Shown one piece after another: positions 7,090 to 13,576 of a stretch of 25,255 nt of DNA. The stretch is from Arthrobacter sp. Lineage in GTDB: Bacteria > Actinomycetota > Actinomycetes > Actinomycetales > Micrococcaceae. The notes beneath the pieces were generated by a model. The model searched no databases. It had not been told where the DNA came from and was given only the letters and a program-made list of their open reading frames with translations. The translations under genes and the position numbers were made by a program. The first letter of the stretch is position 1. Each line of letters begins with the position of its first letter. The stretch covers positions 1-25,255 of the forward strand of contig JASLBS010000056.1 of NCBI GenBank assembly GCA_030146405.1, read 5' to 3'.

Positions 7090-7722
7090 TCAGCGGATCC
7101 TGACTGCCGACACGACGGCGTCGGTGACCGTGAACTCCTCGCCCTCGGGGTTGCGCTCGGTGCGTGGGCGGGTCTCGCACACCCGGATGTCCCAGGCATC
7201 GTCGTCGAGCAGGCCGGCGATCTCCTGCGGTGCATAGAACAGCTCGGGCTGTGCGGGGCGGCGGATCCCGGAGTGATGGTCGGACGGATCGTGGGCCCCG
7301 ACCAGGAAGGTGCCACCGACCCCGACGAGCGTGGCCAGCCATGTGAACAGCCGTGACCGTTCGGGCTCCGGGAGATGCATGAACTGGGAGCTGACCAGAT
7401 CCCGACCCCCGGTCAGCTCCGGTGCGGCCAGCAGGTCCACCTGCCGCCAGTCGAGGCGAGCGGCTACGTCGGCCGGGAGTTCGGCCGTGTGCTCACGCGC
7501 CCGGGACAGAGCCACCTCGGAGACGTCGATCCCGAGGACGTCCCACCCTCGGGACGCGAGCCAGATCGCATCGGCACCCTCGCCGCACCCGACGTCGAGC
7601 GCCGTTCCGGGCGCCAACCCCTCGACGAGGTCCACGAGTTGCCGGTTCGGCCTGCCGCTCCAGACCCGCATGTGCTGCCGGTAGCGGTCGTCCCAGAATT
7701 CCTGCGTGTACTCAACCAGCAC
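7090..7722 (-). CDS. Class I SAM-dependent methyltransferase
   Basis: A 210-residue cytoplasmic methyltransferase with a Rossmann-like fold. It opens EYTQEFWDDRYRQ, a common N-terminus in this group (WDDRY, then WSGRPN). SAM-binding motif I is ALDVGCGEGADAIWLA at about 41-56, and the acidic residue after strand 2 is in VLGIDVSEVALSRAREH. VDLLAAPEL and DLVSSQFMHLP follow. The acceptor substrate is unknown; related proteins include thiol and tellurite-type methyltransferases. I chose GTG 7722 because GGAGGAG lies 6 nt upstream; an in-frame ATG at 7749 adds nine residues but has a poor ribosome binding site. Either start overlaps the end of the upstream flavoprotein gene (stop at 7712), which implies translational coupling. 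Confidence 0.85.
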   Translation of the reverse strand: MLVEYTQEFWDDRYRQHMRVWSGRPNRQLVDLVEGLAPGTALDVGCGEGADAIWLASRGWDVLGIDVSEVALSRAREHTAELPADVAARLDWRQVDLLAAPELTGGRDLVSSQFMHLPEPERSRLFTWLATLVGVGGTFLVGAHDPSDHHSGIRRPAQPELFYAPQEIAGLLDDDAWDIRVCETRPRTERNPEGEEFTVTDAVVSAVRIR

Positions 7723-8821
7723 GGCGTACTCCTCCAACTGATGCTCCATCGACCGACCCTGCGGATGCGGGCGTACCCGCGGTTGCCCCATCATCCAGCC
7801 CATGACGGCGGATCCCAAGGACGCGTTCGGAGACCTCGGCCTCCCGTGCGGCAGAGAAGGGGCCCCGGTGGCCCTCCACGGCCCATGCGGTCTCCTCCTC
7901 GACGAGATGTGCGTTGATCATCGCACCGGCCATCGTTCCCTCCGCCGCTGCCACGATCACCTGTGCTGTGAGGTTGGAGACGTTGCCCGCGACATAGAGG
8001 CCCGCCACCGACGTCGAGCCCATGGGGCCCGGGGGGACCGAGTGCCCCATCCCGGATGGATGCTCCTGTGCGCTGAGGCCGAAGGGTGCGAGCAGTGCGC
8101 TCCGAGCCTCCATGCGGGTACCGACCGCGAGCGCCTGCAGGTCGAAGGAGGCGCCGGTGCGCGTCGTGACCCCCGTGAGCACGCCGTCCGTGGAGTCGAC
8201 GGAGGACACCGCGCCGTCCACCACCCGGATGGACCGTGCTGCCAGCTTGTCCCACTCCTCGTCCGTGGGCGCCACCGTGTCATTGAGGAACAGCGTGATG
8301 TCGCTGGACCACTGCCGGAACAGGAGGGCCTGGTGGACGGACATCGGGCCGGTGCCGAGCACGCCGATGAGCTGATCACGGATCTCGTACCCGTGGCAGT
8401 ACGGGCAGTGGACCACGCCCCTGCCCCACTGCTCCTGCAGGCCCGGGACGGCCGGGAGGCCGTCCACGAGGCCGGTGGCGACGAGGAGCCGCCGTCCCGT
8501 GAAGCGGCGTCCGTCCGTCAGCTCGGCCTCGAATCCTCCAGCGGTCCGTTGCAGGAAGGACGCCTCCCCGTGCACGAGCGTTGCGCCGTAGGACTCGGCC
8601 TCGGTGCGTCCGGCGTCGAGCAGTGCGGCAGGGCTCGTGCCCTCGCGGGACAGGAACCCGTGCACACCCTCCGCAGGTGCGTTGCGGGGGTTGCCGGCGT
8701 CGATGACGAGGACCGAGCGCAGTGCCCGGGCCAGGGTGACCGCCGCGCTGAGGCCGGCGGCACCACCCCCCACGACGACGACGTCGTAGTGGTTCTGCGG
8801 ATGATCGGTCGTGGGTGCCAT
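7712..8821 (-). CDS. FAD/NAD(P)-dependent oxidoreductase, thioredoxin-reductase-like with CPYC
   Basis: A 369-residue flavoprotein related to thioredoxin reductase. The FAD-binding Rossmann motif YDVVVVGGGAAGLSAA is at 12-27. The redox-active pair is in HCPYCHGYE (Cys139, Cys142). A second, NAD(P)H-binding site starts at VLGTGPMSVHQALL. A late GLYVAGNVSNLTAQVIVAAAEG matches the second FAD-binding segment. The CPYC motif differs from the CATC of classical TrxB, and no thioredoxin gene is near, so the partner may be another dithiol. The C-terminus has an unusual low-complexity tail of about 35 residues (GTPASAGSVDGASVGG). ATG 8821 has GGAGGAG upstream; the longer TTG-initiated frame to 8902 would run through the operator region. 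It heads a three-gene minus-strand operon and is divergent from the HTH-cupin regulator. Confidence 0.9.
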   Translation of the reverse strand: MAPTTDHPQNHYDVVVVGGGAAGLSAAVTLARALRSVLVIDAGNPRNAPAEGVHGFLSREGTSPAALLDAGRTEAESYGATLVHGEASFLQRTAGGFEAELTDGRRFTGRRLLVATGLVDGLPAVPGLQEQWGRGVVHCPYCHGYEIRDQLIGVLGTGPMSVHQALLFRQWSSDITLFLNDTVAPTDEEWDKLAARSIRVVDGAVSSVDSTDGVLTGVTTRTGASFDLQALAVGTRMEARSALLAPFGLSAQEHPSGMGHSVPPGPMGSTSVAGLYVAGNVSNLTAQVIVAAAEGTMAGAMINAHLVEEETAWAVEGHRGPFSAAREAEVSERVLGIRRHGLDDGATAGTPASAGSVDGASVGGVRRAG

Positions 8822-8876
8822 GATGCTCCTCCTGGAATGTGCTGATAGCTCAAGGATCAGCCGACGTCGAAATCCT

Positions 8877-8902
8877 GGCAACTTGGTTTGCCGGTATGGC
8901 AA
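8877..8902. promoter_or_regulatory. Candidate operator with three alternating half-sites
   Basis: GGCAA (8877-8881), TTGCC (8888-8892) and GGCAA (8898-8902) alternate, giving two overlapping inverted repeats with 6- and 5-nt spacers. The element lies in the 90-nt region between the divergent flavoprotein and HTH-cupin genes. It ends 9 nt before the regulator's ATG. CAAGAT (8900-8905), 6 nt before that ATG, could be a weak -10 box overlapped by the last half-site. Autoregulation plus control of the flavoprotein operon is the simple reading. Confidence 0.5.
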
Positions 8903-8911
8903 GATGTGCCC

Positions 8912-9496
8912 ATGACGACAGACCTCAGCAGTGTGCTCGACGCCGTGGGCCCCCGCCTCCGGGCACTTCGCACGCAGCGCAACCTGACCCTGGGGGAGGT
9001 GTCAGCGGTGTCGGGCGTCTCCGTCAGCACGCTCTCCCGCCTGGAGTCCGGCCAGCGCCGGCCCAATCTCGAACTCCTGCTGCCCATCGCCCGGCTGTAC
9101 GAGGTGCCACTCGACGATCTCGTGGGTGCCCCGCCCACCGGCGATCCCCGTATCCACCTCCGTCCCATCGAGCACCACGGCGTCACGGCTATTCCGCTGA
9201 CCCGGCGCCCCGGCGGCGTGCAGGCGTTCAAGATGGTGCTGGCCGGTGATGCACGCGGGACCGAGCCCGACCAGCAGGTCCATGAGGGGTACGAGTGGCT
9301 GTACATCCTCAACGGCTCGCTGCGGCTGGTCCTCGGTGACCACGACTTCGTGCTCGGGCCGGGTGAGGCGGCCGAGTTCGACACGCACACTCCCCACTGG
9401 TTCGCGAGCGCCGACGGGAAGCCCGTGGAGTTCATCAGCCTGTTCGGGCAGCAGGGGGAGCGGATGCACGTCCGGGCGCGGCCCCGACCGTCGTGA
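8912..9496 (+). CDS. XRE-family transcriptional regulator with C-terminal cupin domain
   Basis: A 194-residue regulator. The N-terminal helix-turn-helix of the Xre/SinR type is at about 10-65 (RLRALRTQRNLTLGEVSAVS, then VSTLSRLESGQRRPNLE). A C-terminal cupin (about 95-185) includes HEGYEWLYILNGSLRLVLGD, LGPGEAAEFDTHTPHWF and FISLFGQ. In this group the cupin senses a small ligand and often controls a neighbouring oxidoreductase, transporter or amino acid gene. The divergent flavoprotein gene and the repeat in the gap fit local control. The ATG at 8912 is the natural N-terminus of the fold; an in-frame TTG at 8888 would start inside the repeat. There is no strong ribosome binding site, so leaderless initiation is possible. 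The ligand is unknown. Confidence 0.92.
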   Translation: MTTDLSSVLDAVGPRLRALRTQRNLTLGEVSAVSGVSVSTLSRLESGQRRPNLELLLPIARLYEVPLDDLVGAPPTGDPRIHLRPIEHHGVTAIPLTRRPGGVQAFKMVLAGDARGTEPDQQVHEGYEWLYILNGSLRLVLGDHDFVLGPGEAAEFDTHTPHWFASADGKPVEFISLFGQQGERMHVRARPRPS

Positions 9497-9522
9497 CACC
9501 GGGGCGGCGGTATCGTCGAGCA

Positions 9523-9566
9523 CGGAGAGAATACTCAGCTTGCTTATCACTTGGCTGGTTAATAGG
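9523..9566 (+). promoter_or_regulatory. AT-rich patch, possible promoter of the PfpI gene
   Basis: The 114-nt gap before the PfpI-family gene contains a stretch that is AT-rich for this genome, including AATACT (9530-9535) and TAATAG (9560-9565). TTGCTT (9540-9545) lies 14 nt before TAATAG, a shorter gap than the usual 16-18. I cannot decide which element is the -10 box. Confidence 0.3.
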
Positions 9567-9610
9567 CTGGAGACCGTACGACAGCCACGCTCTATGCAAG
9601 GGAGATCAGC

Positions 9611-10177
9611 ATGTCCGAACACGACATCTCAGGCAAGAAGGTCGCATTCCTCCTCACGGACGGGGTGGAGCAGATCGAGCTCACCAGTCCCTGGGACGCC
9701 GTCAAGCAGGCCGGCGGCATTCCTACCCTGGTCTCGCCGAAGACCGGCTCGCTGCAGGGCTTCGACGGCATGGACAAGGGTGACACCTTCGAGGTGGACC
9801 TCGCAGTGGCCGACGCGAAGGCGGACGACTACGACGCCCTCGTGCTTCCCGGCGGTGTGGTGAACGCGGACTTCCTCCGCGTCGACAAGGACGCGCAGGC
9901 CTTCACCCGTGCCTTCTTCGAGCAGCACAAGCCCGTCGCCTCCATCTGCCACGGACCATGGCTCCTCATCGAGGCCGGTGTGATCAGCGGACGTGACGTC
10001 ACCTCGTACCACACCCTCGCCACGGACCTGAAGAACGCCGGCGCCAACTGGAGCGACGAGGAAGTGGTCGTGGACCAGGGCCTCGTCACGAGCCGCAACC
10101 CCGACGATCTTCCCGCCTTCAACGACAAGCTCCTCGAGGAGATCGAGGAAGGCCCGCACGAGGGCCAGACGGTCTGA
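9611..10177 (+). CDS. DJ-1/PfpI family protein (type 1 glutamine amidotransferase-like)
   Basis: A 188-residue soluble protein of the DJ-1/PfpI superfamily, closest in layout to PfpI/YhbO. The nucleophile elbow is in ASICHGPWLLIEAG (Cys113, His114). The conserved acidic residue is in LLTDGVEQIEL (Glu20), and DALVLPGGVVNADFLR and the closing GLVTSRNPDDLPAF are typical. Members have been described as stress-induced proteases, glyoxalases or protein/DNA deglycases; which applies cannot be told. The ATG at 9611 has AAGGGAG upstream. It is monocistronic, with a private terminator at 10200. A general-stress role is likely by family. Confidence 0.93.
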   Translation: MSEHDISGKKVAFLLTDGVEQIELTSPWDAVKQAGGIPTLVSPKTGSLQGFDGMDKGDTFEVDLAVADAKADDYDALVLPGGVVNADFLRVDKDAQAFTRAFFEQHKPVASICHGPWLLIEAGVISGRDVTSYHTLATDLKNAGANWSDEEVVVDQGLVTSRNPDDLPAFNDKLLEEIEEGPHEGQTV

Positions 10178-10199
10178 CCCGACCGCACAGCACGTCCGG

Positions 10200-10231
10200 C
10201 CCGGGCCCTCTCCTTCGGGAGGGGGCCCGGG
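10200..10231 (+). terminator. Hairpin terminator with TTCG tetraloop after the PfpI gene
   Basis: CCCGGGCCCTCTCC (10200-10213) pairs with GGAGGGGGCCCGGG (10218-10231) around a TTCG tetraloop, with a single G-U pair. C(UUCG)G loops are exceptionally stable in RNA. It lies 22 nt after the stop codon. Confidence 0.9.
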
Positions 10232-10322
10232 TCGTCCGCTTCCAGGTACCCGTGAGTTCCCCGACGCCGTTGGGATGTTGCCCGGACTGGCCGATGCAGC
10301 GCAGAGAGGACAGGATCGAGGC

Positions 10323-11372
10323 ATGAGCACCCTTCCGTTCCCCCTCCAGCCGATGCTCGCCAAGGCGGTGAGTGCGGTGCCCGAACCAAACAGCGTCCCC
10401 GGTGGCCTCGTGTACGAGCCGAAGTGGGACGGGTTCCGCGCGGTGGTCCGCATCGAGGACGGCCGGTGCGAGATCGGTAGCCGCGGCTCCAAGCTGCTCA
10501 CCCGGTACTTCCCGGAACTGGTCACGGCGCTCCTGGCGAACCTGCCCGAGCGGTGTGTGCTCGACGGCGAGATCGTGGTGCGCCGCGGCGAGCCGGGGGC
10601 AGAGCGACTCGACTGGGAGGCACTGTCCCAGCGCGTCCATCCTGCGGAGAACCGCATCCGCCTGCTCGCGGAGCGGACGCCGGCCTCCTTCGTGGCCTTC
10701 GACCTGCTCGCCGTCGACGACCACGATCTCCTCCAGGTTCCCTTCGGCGAGCGGCGGAAAGCGCTCGAAGGAGTCGGGGAGGCGTTCGTGCATCCGATCC
10801 ACCTGTCGCAGGTGACCGACGACATCGACCTCGCGCGGCGCTGGCTCGTGGAGTTCGAGGGTGCAGGGCTGGACGGTGTGGTGGCCAAGCCGCTCGCGGC
10901 GGCGTACGAACCCAACAAGCGGCGCATGCTGAAGGTGAAGCACCACCGCAGCGCCGACACCGTGGTGCTCGGGTACCGGGTGCACAAGAGCGGTGAGGGC
11001 GTGGGCTCGCTGTTGCTCGGCCTGTACGACGACGGCGGCGAGTTGCGCAACGTCGGTGGCATCTCGGCCTTCTCCGACAAGCGTCGGCGCGAACTCGTGG
11101 AGGAGCTCGAGCCCGATGTGCTGCGTGACGAGGACGGTGGGGTGGTGCGCGGCGAGACCGACCGCAACCGCTTCGCCTCCGCGAAGGATCTCTCCTACGT
11201 CCGCCTGCAGCCGCGACGCGTGGTGGAGGTGCGGTACGACCAGATGGAGGGCGACCGGTTCCGGCACACCGTGCAGTTCGAGCGATGGCGGCCGGACCGG
11301 GATGCGCGGTCCTGCACCTTCGATCAGCTGGACATCGCTGCCGCCTATGATCTCAGCGAGGTGCTCCGCTGA
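10323..11372 (+). CDS. ligC: ATP-dependent DNA ligase, LigC type
   Basis: A 349-residue ATP-dependent DNA ligase. The adenylation domain begins LQPMLAKAV and carries motif I in YEPKWDGFRA with the nucleotidyl-acceptor Lys34. DGEIVVRRG, motif III FVAFDLLAVD, motif IV GLDGVVAKPL and motif V MLKVKHHR follow. A C-terminal OB-fold region has VGGISAFSDKRRRELVEEL. The length matches mycobacterial LigC (about 350 residues), which lacks the nuclease and polymerase domains of LigD. It probably seals nicks in a repair pathway beside the essential NAD-dependent LigA. ATG 10323 is preceded by AGGATCGAGG; an upstream in-frame ATG at 10275 adds 16 residues unlike the family. The DUF2797 gene follows 28 nt downstream, probably co-transcribed. 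Confidence 0.9.
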   Translation: MSTLPFPLQPMLAKAVSAVPEPNSVPGGLVYEPKWDGFRAVVRIEDGRCEIGSRGSKLLTRYFPELVTALLANLPERCVLDGEIVVRRGEPGAERLDWEALSQRVHPAENRIRLLAERTPASFVAFDLLAVDDHDLLQVPFGERRKALEGVGEAFVHPIHLSQVTDDIDLARRWLVEFEGAGLDGVVAKPLAAAYEPNKRRMLKVKHHRSADTVVLGYRVHKSGEGVGSLLLGLYDDGGELRNVGGISAFSDKRRRELVEELEPDVLRDEDGGVVRGETDRNRFASAKDLSYVRLQPRRVVEVRYDQMEGDRFRHTVQFERWRPDRDARSCTFDQLDIAAAYDLSEVLR

Positions 11373-11400
11373 AGCGCGCAGATCCTGCAGGAGCGATGCG

Positions 11401-12360
11401 GTGAACCGGCCCCTGCTGTGCCACGGGGTGTCCTGGTCGGATGCGGGGCCGCGCCTGCGCCTCCGGCCGGTCCTCGAGGTTCCTTCCGATGCTCCTCCTG
11501 CCGCTCCGTCCGGGGCCGCCGAGGAGGAGCCGTCCGCGGATGTCCCGCTGGCCCCCGGCGCCCGGCTCGCCTTCGAGGTGCAGGGCGTGGACAAGTACTG
11601 CCTGGGCTTCCAGCGCGTGCGCGGACGTGATGACCGGGACTGGGTGCCGTGCGCGCGTCAGGCGGTCGCCGAACGCGGTACGCAGTGCGGCCGGTGCTTC
11701 GCACAGGACGACGTCCGCTACATGCACGACGTCCACCGTTCCGGGATAGCCCCGGCCGGGTTGAAGCGGTATCTGGACCAGCCGCACTGGCTCTACGTGG
11801 CCACCTTCGCGGACGGGGCCAGCAAGGTGGGAACCGCCGCCGACCAGCGGAAATGGGCTCGCCTCGTGGAACAGGGGGCCGTCGTGGCCCGATACGTGGC
11901 ACGTGCCGATGACGGACGCGTGGTGCGGATCCTGGAGGACGAGGTCACGCGATCCGTCGGCCTGCAGCAGGCGGTCCGTTCCACCGCGAAGGCCGCCGCA
12001 CTGAGTGCCCCATTGCCTCCCGATCGCATGAACCGGATCAACGAGGGCTTCGCACTCGCCGCCCGGGGGCTGCTGGGCGGCCTGGGCGTCGAGGGTTTCG
12101 AGGTGGTCCAGGAGGAGTTCGACCCGCCGTCGTCGTGGTCCGACGTCCTCGCGCACGAGGGCCTGCAGGCGTACCCGGAGTTCCTCGGTCGCGGGCAGCA
12201 CGGCTTCACCGTGCGGGCGCTCCTCGGACCGTCGGCCCTGGTCGCGATCGACGGGACGGATCTGGTGTTCGTGGCGGATCTCGCCCTGCTCAAGGGCAGG
12301 AGGGTCGTGCTCGGCGCTTTCAGCACACCAGTACCGTCCGTCCAGGAAGCGCTGTTCTGA
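11401..12360 (+). CDS. DUF2797 domain-containing protein
   Basis: A 319-residue protein starting VNRPLLCHGVSW, matching the DUF2797 family as I remember it; its function is not established. Cysteines in DKYCLGF, VPCARQ and TQCGRCFAQDD look like a zinc-binding cluster. The central region WLYVATFADGASKVGTA, then RKWARLVEQGA and VRILEDEV, has the spacing of a GIY-YIG-like fold: a Tyr, a Gly after the second strand, then Arg and Glu. The first strand motif is LYV rather than GIY. The C-terminus (GRGQHGFTVRALLGPSALVA) looks like a small beta barrel. GTG 11401 has AGGAG 7 nt upstream. It lies 28 nt after the ligase, so a nucleic acid role is plausible but unproven. The frame is open much further upstream inside the ligase gene; that part is a shadow. 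Confidence 0.8.
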   Translation: MNRPLLCHGVSWSDAGPRLRLRPVLEVPSDAPPAAPSGAAEEEPSADVPLAPGARLAFEVQGVDKYCLGFQRVRGRDDRDWVPCARQAVAERGTQCGRCFAQDDVRYMHDVHRSGIAPAGLKRYLDQPHWLYVATFADGASKVGTAADQRKWARLVEQGAVVARYVARADDGRVVRILEDEVTRSVGLQQAVRSTAKAAALSAPLPPDRMNRINEGFALAARGLLGGLGVEGFEVVQEEFDPPSSWSDVLAHEGLQAYPEFLGRGQHGFTVRALLGPSALVAIDGTDLVFVADLALLKGRRVVLGAFSTPVPSVQEALF

Positions 12361-12370
12361 GTGGCGGCAG

Positions 12371-12376
12371 TAGAAT
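12371..12376 (+). promoter_or_regulatory. -10 box, probable leaderless promoter of the small membrane protein gene
   Basis: TAGAAT at 12371-12376 is followed by CGGACC and then the ATG at 12383. The 6-nt gap is what is expected if transcription starts at the start codon. No ribosome binding site is visible, which supports leaderless translation. Confidence 0.6.
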
Positions 12377-12382
12377 CGGACC

Positions 12383-12613
12383 ATGCTGAATACGCCCTGG
12401 GAGACCGGCTCGGACCTGTACCGCAAGCTGGTGGTCACCGCACTGGTGACCACGATGATCGGCATCCTCGTAGCGGTGGTCGGTGCGGTGACCGCCCGCG
12501 GCGGCCTCGTTTACACCGGCATCCCGATCATCGTCGTCGGTATGGTGTGCCACATCGCCGGAATGGTGATCCGCTCGCGCGATCTTCGACGCCGCATGAA
12601 GAACCAGCGCTGA
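12383..12613 (+). CDS. Small two-helix membrane protein (DUF3188-like)
   Basis: A 76-residue protein with a short polar N-terminus (MLNTPWETGSDLYRKL) and two membrane helices: about 17-39 (VVTALVTTMIGILVAVVGAV) and about 42-64 (LVYTGIPIIVVGMVCHIAGM). The C-terminus is basic (RSRDLRRRMKNQR), so both ends are probably cytoplasmic. The layout recalls the small DUF3188-type proteins of Micrococcaceae, an assignment I hold loosely. It starts 22 nt after the DUF2797 gene but has its own -10 box and no ribosome binding site. Its function is unknown. Confidence 0.7.
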   Translation: MLNTPWETGSDLYRKLVVTALVTTMIGILVAVVGAVTARGGLVYTGIPIIVVGMVCHIAGMVIRSRDLRRRMKNQR

Positions 12614-12683
12614 CCCGACGCCGTACGGCACGAGGGCATCCCACGTCTCCCCATCGATCCGAGCAGTCCCACCCGGAGGAACC

Positions 12684-13133
12684 ATGACCATCGACCCGAA
12701 TCTGCAGGGGCGCAGCTACCCCGCGGGAGAGACCTATTCCGTGGGGCGTGAAGCCATCCGTGACTTCGCCCGCGCCGTGAAGGCCACACATCCGGCGCAC
12801 TTCGACGTGGCTGCCGCGGCGGCGCTCGGGCACCAGGACCTGGTGGCACCGCCCACCTTCGCCATCATCGTGGCCCAGCGGGCCGATGCCCAGCTGATCG
12901 ACGACCCGAGTGCGGGGATCGACTTCTCCCGCGTGGTGCACGCGGACCAGCGCTTCATCCATCACCGGCCCATCGTCGCCGGTGATCAGCTCGTGGCCGA
13001 GCTCCACGTGGATTCCGTGCGGGCCATGGGTGGCGGCGCGATGATCACCACGCGCGCCGAGATCTCGACGACCGACGGACAGCGCACGGCGACGACGACG
13101 TCGTCACTGCTCGTGCGCGGAGAGGACCAGTAA
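12684..13133 (+). CDS. MaoC-like dehydratase, N-terminal type (FAS1-like / HadA-like)
   Basis: A 149-residue hot-dog-fold protein resembling the non-catalytic or stabilising subunit (HadA/HadC, FAS1-like dehydratase) of a heterodimeric 3-hydroxyacyl-ACP dehydratase. Visible features are RSYPAGETYSVGREAIRDFA, VAPPTFAIIVAQRAD and HADQRFIHHRPIVAGDQL, as in the HadA family. It lacks the catalytic D-x-N-x-I-H of its partner. GGAGG lies just before the ATG at 12684. The partner begins 2 nt after its stop, so the two form an operon and probably a complex. In mycobacteria HadAB serves fatty acid synthase II; in a mycolate-free relative it may supply the ordinary dehydratase step, which is inference. 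Confidence 0.9.
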   Translation: MTIDPNLQGRSYPAGETYSVGREAIRDFARAVKATHPAHFDVAAAAALGHQDLVAPPTFAIIVAQRADAQLIDDPSAGIDFSRVVHADQRFIHHRPIVAGDQLVAELHVDSVRAMGGGAMITTRAEISTTDGQRTATTTSSLLVRGEDQ

Positions 13134-13135
13134 CC

Positions 13136-13576
13136 ATGGCAGCCACACTCGGCACCCTCGAGGTCGGCCAGCAGATCGGGTCCGTCACGATCCCGATCAC
13201 GCGGCAGGACCTCGTCCGCTACGCGGGAGCCTCCGGAGACCTCAACCCCATCCACTGGAACCAGTCGTTCGCGGAAGGCGTGGGGCTCCCGGGTGTCATC
13301 GCGCACGGCATGTTCACCATGGGCGCCGCCGTCCAGCTCGTGACGGACTGGGCCGGTGATCCGGCGATGATCGTCGACTACCAGACGCGGTTCACCAGGC
13401 CCGTGGTGGTGAAGGACACCACTGCCGCTCCGGGGGAGCCCGGAGCGGTGATCGACGTGGTGGGCGTGGTCGGGGCGCTCGATGCCGAGCGTTCCACCGC
13501 GAGGATAGATCTGACGGTGACGTTCGACGGCTCGAAGGTACTCGTCAAGGCCCAGGCCGTGGTGAAGCTCCCGTGA
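13136..13576 (+). CDS. MaoC-like dehydratase, catalytic type (HadB-like)
   Basis: A 146-residue hot-dog-fold hydratase/dehydratase. The MaoC hydratase-2 motif is intact: YAGASGDLNPIHWN, with the catalytic Asp and His of the D-x-N-x-I-H signature. LPGVIAHGMFTMGAAVQLV and VDYQTRFTRPVVVKDT follow. It would dehydrate (R)-3-hydroxyacyl-ACP or -CoA to the trans-2-enoyl form together with the HadA-like partner encoded immediately upstream. Its stop codon overlaps the GTG of murB by 4 bp (GTGA), so all three genes are translationally coupled. The acyl substrate and carrier cannot be told from sequence. Confidence 0.92.
   Translation: MAATLGTLEVGQQIGSVTIPITRQDLVRYAGASGDLNPIHWNQSFAEGVGLPGVIAHGMFTMGAAVQLVTDWAGDPAMIVDYQTRFTRPVVVKDTTAAPGEPGAVIDVVGVVGALDAERSTARIDLTVTFDGSKVLVKAQAVVKLP

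Noticed and set aside
8822..8902. TTG-initiated N-terminal extension of the flavoprotein
   Set aside because: The extension would start within the operator-like repeat; ATG 8821 has GGAGGAG and begins just before the FAD-binding motif.
9480..9510. GCCCCG/CGGGGC inverted repeat at the end of the HTH-cupin gene as a terminator
   Set aside because: It has only 6 bp with a long loop that includes the stop codon; too weak to list as a feature.
9629..11167. A 512-codon minus-strand frame opposite the PfpI and ligase genes, and a similar 491-codon frame at 10119-11594
   Set aside because: Both are opposite strong family matches and cross a clear terminator at 10200-10231; composition is Ser/Arg-rich or His/Val-rich without motifs.
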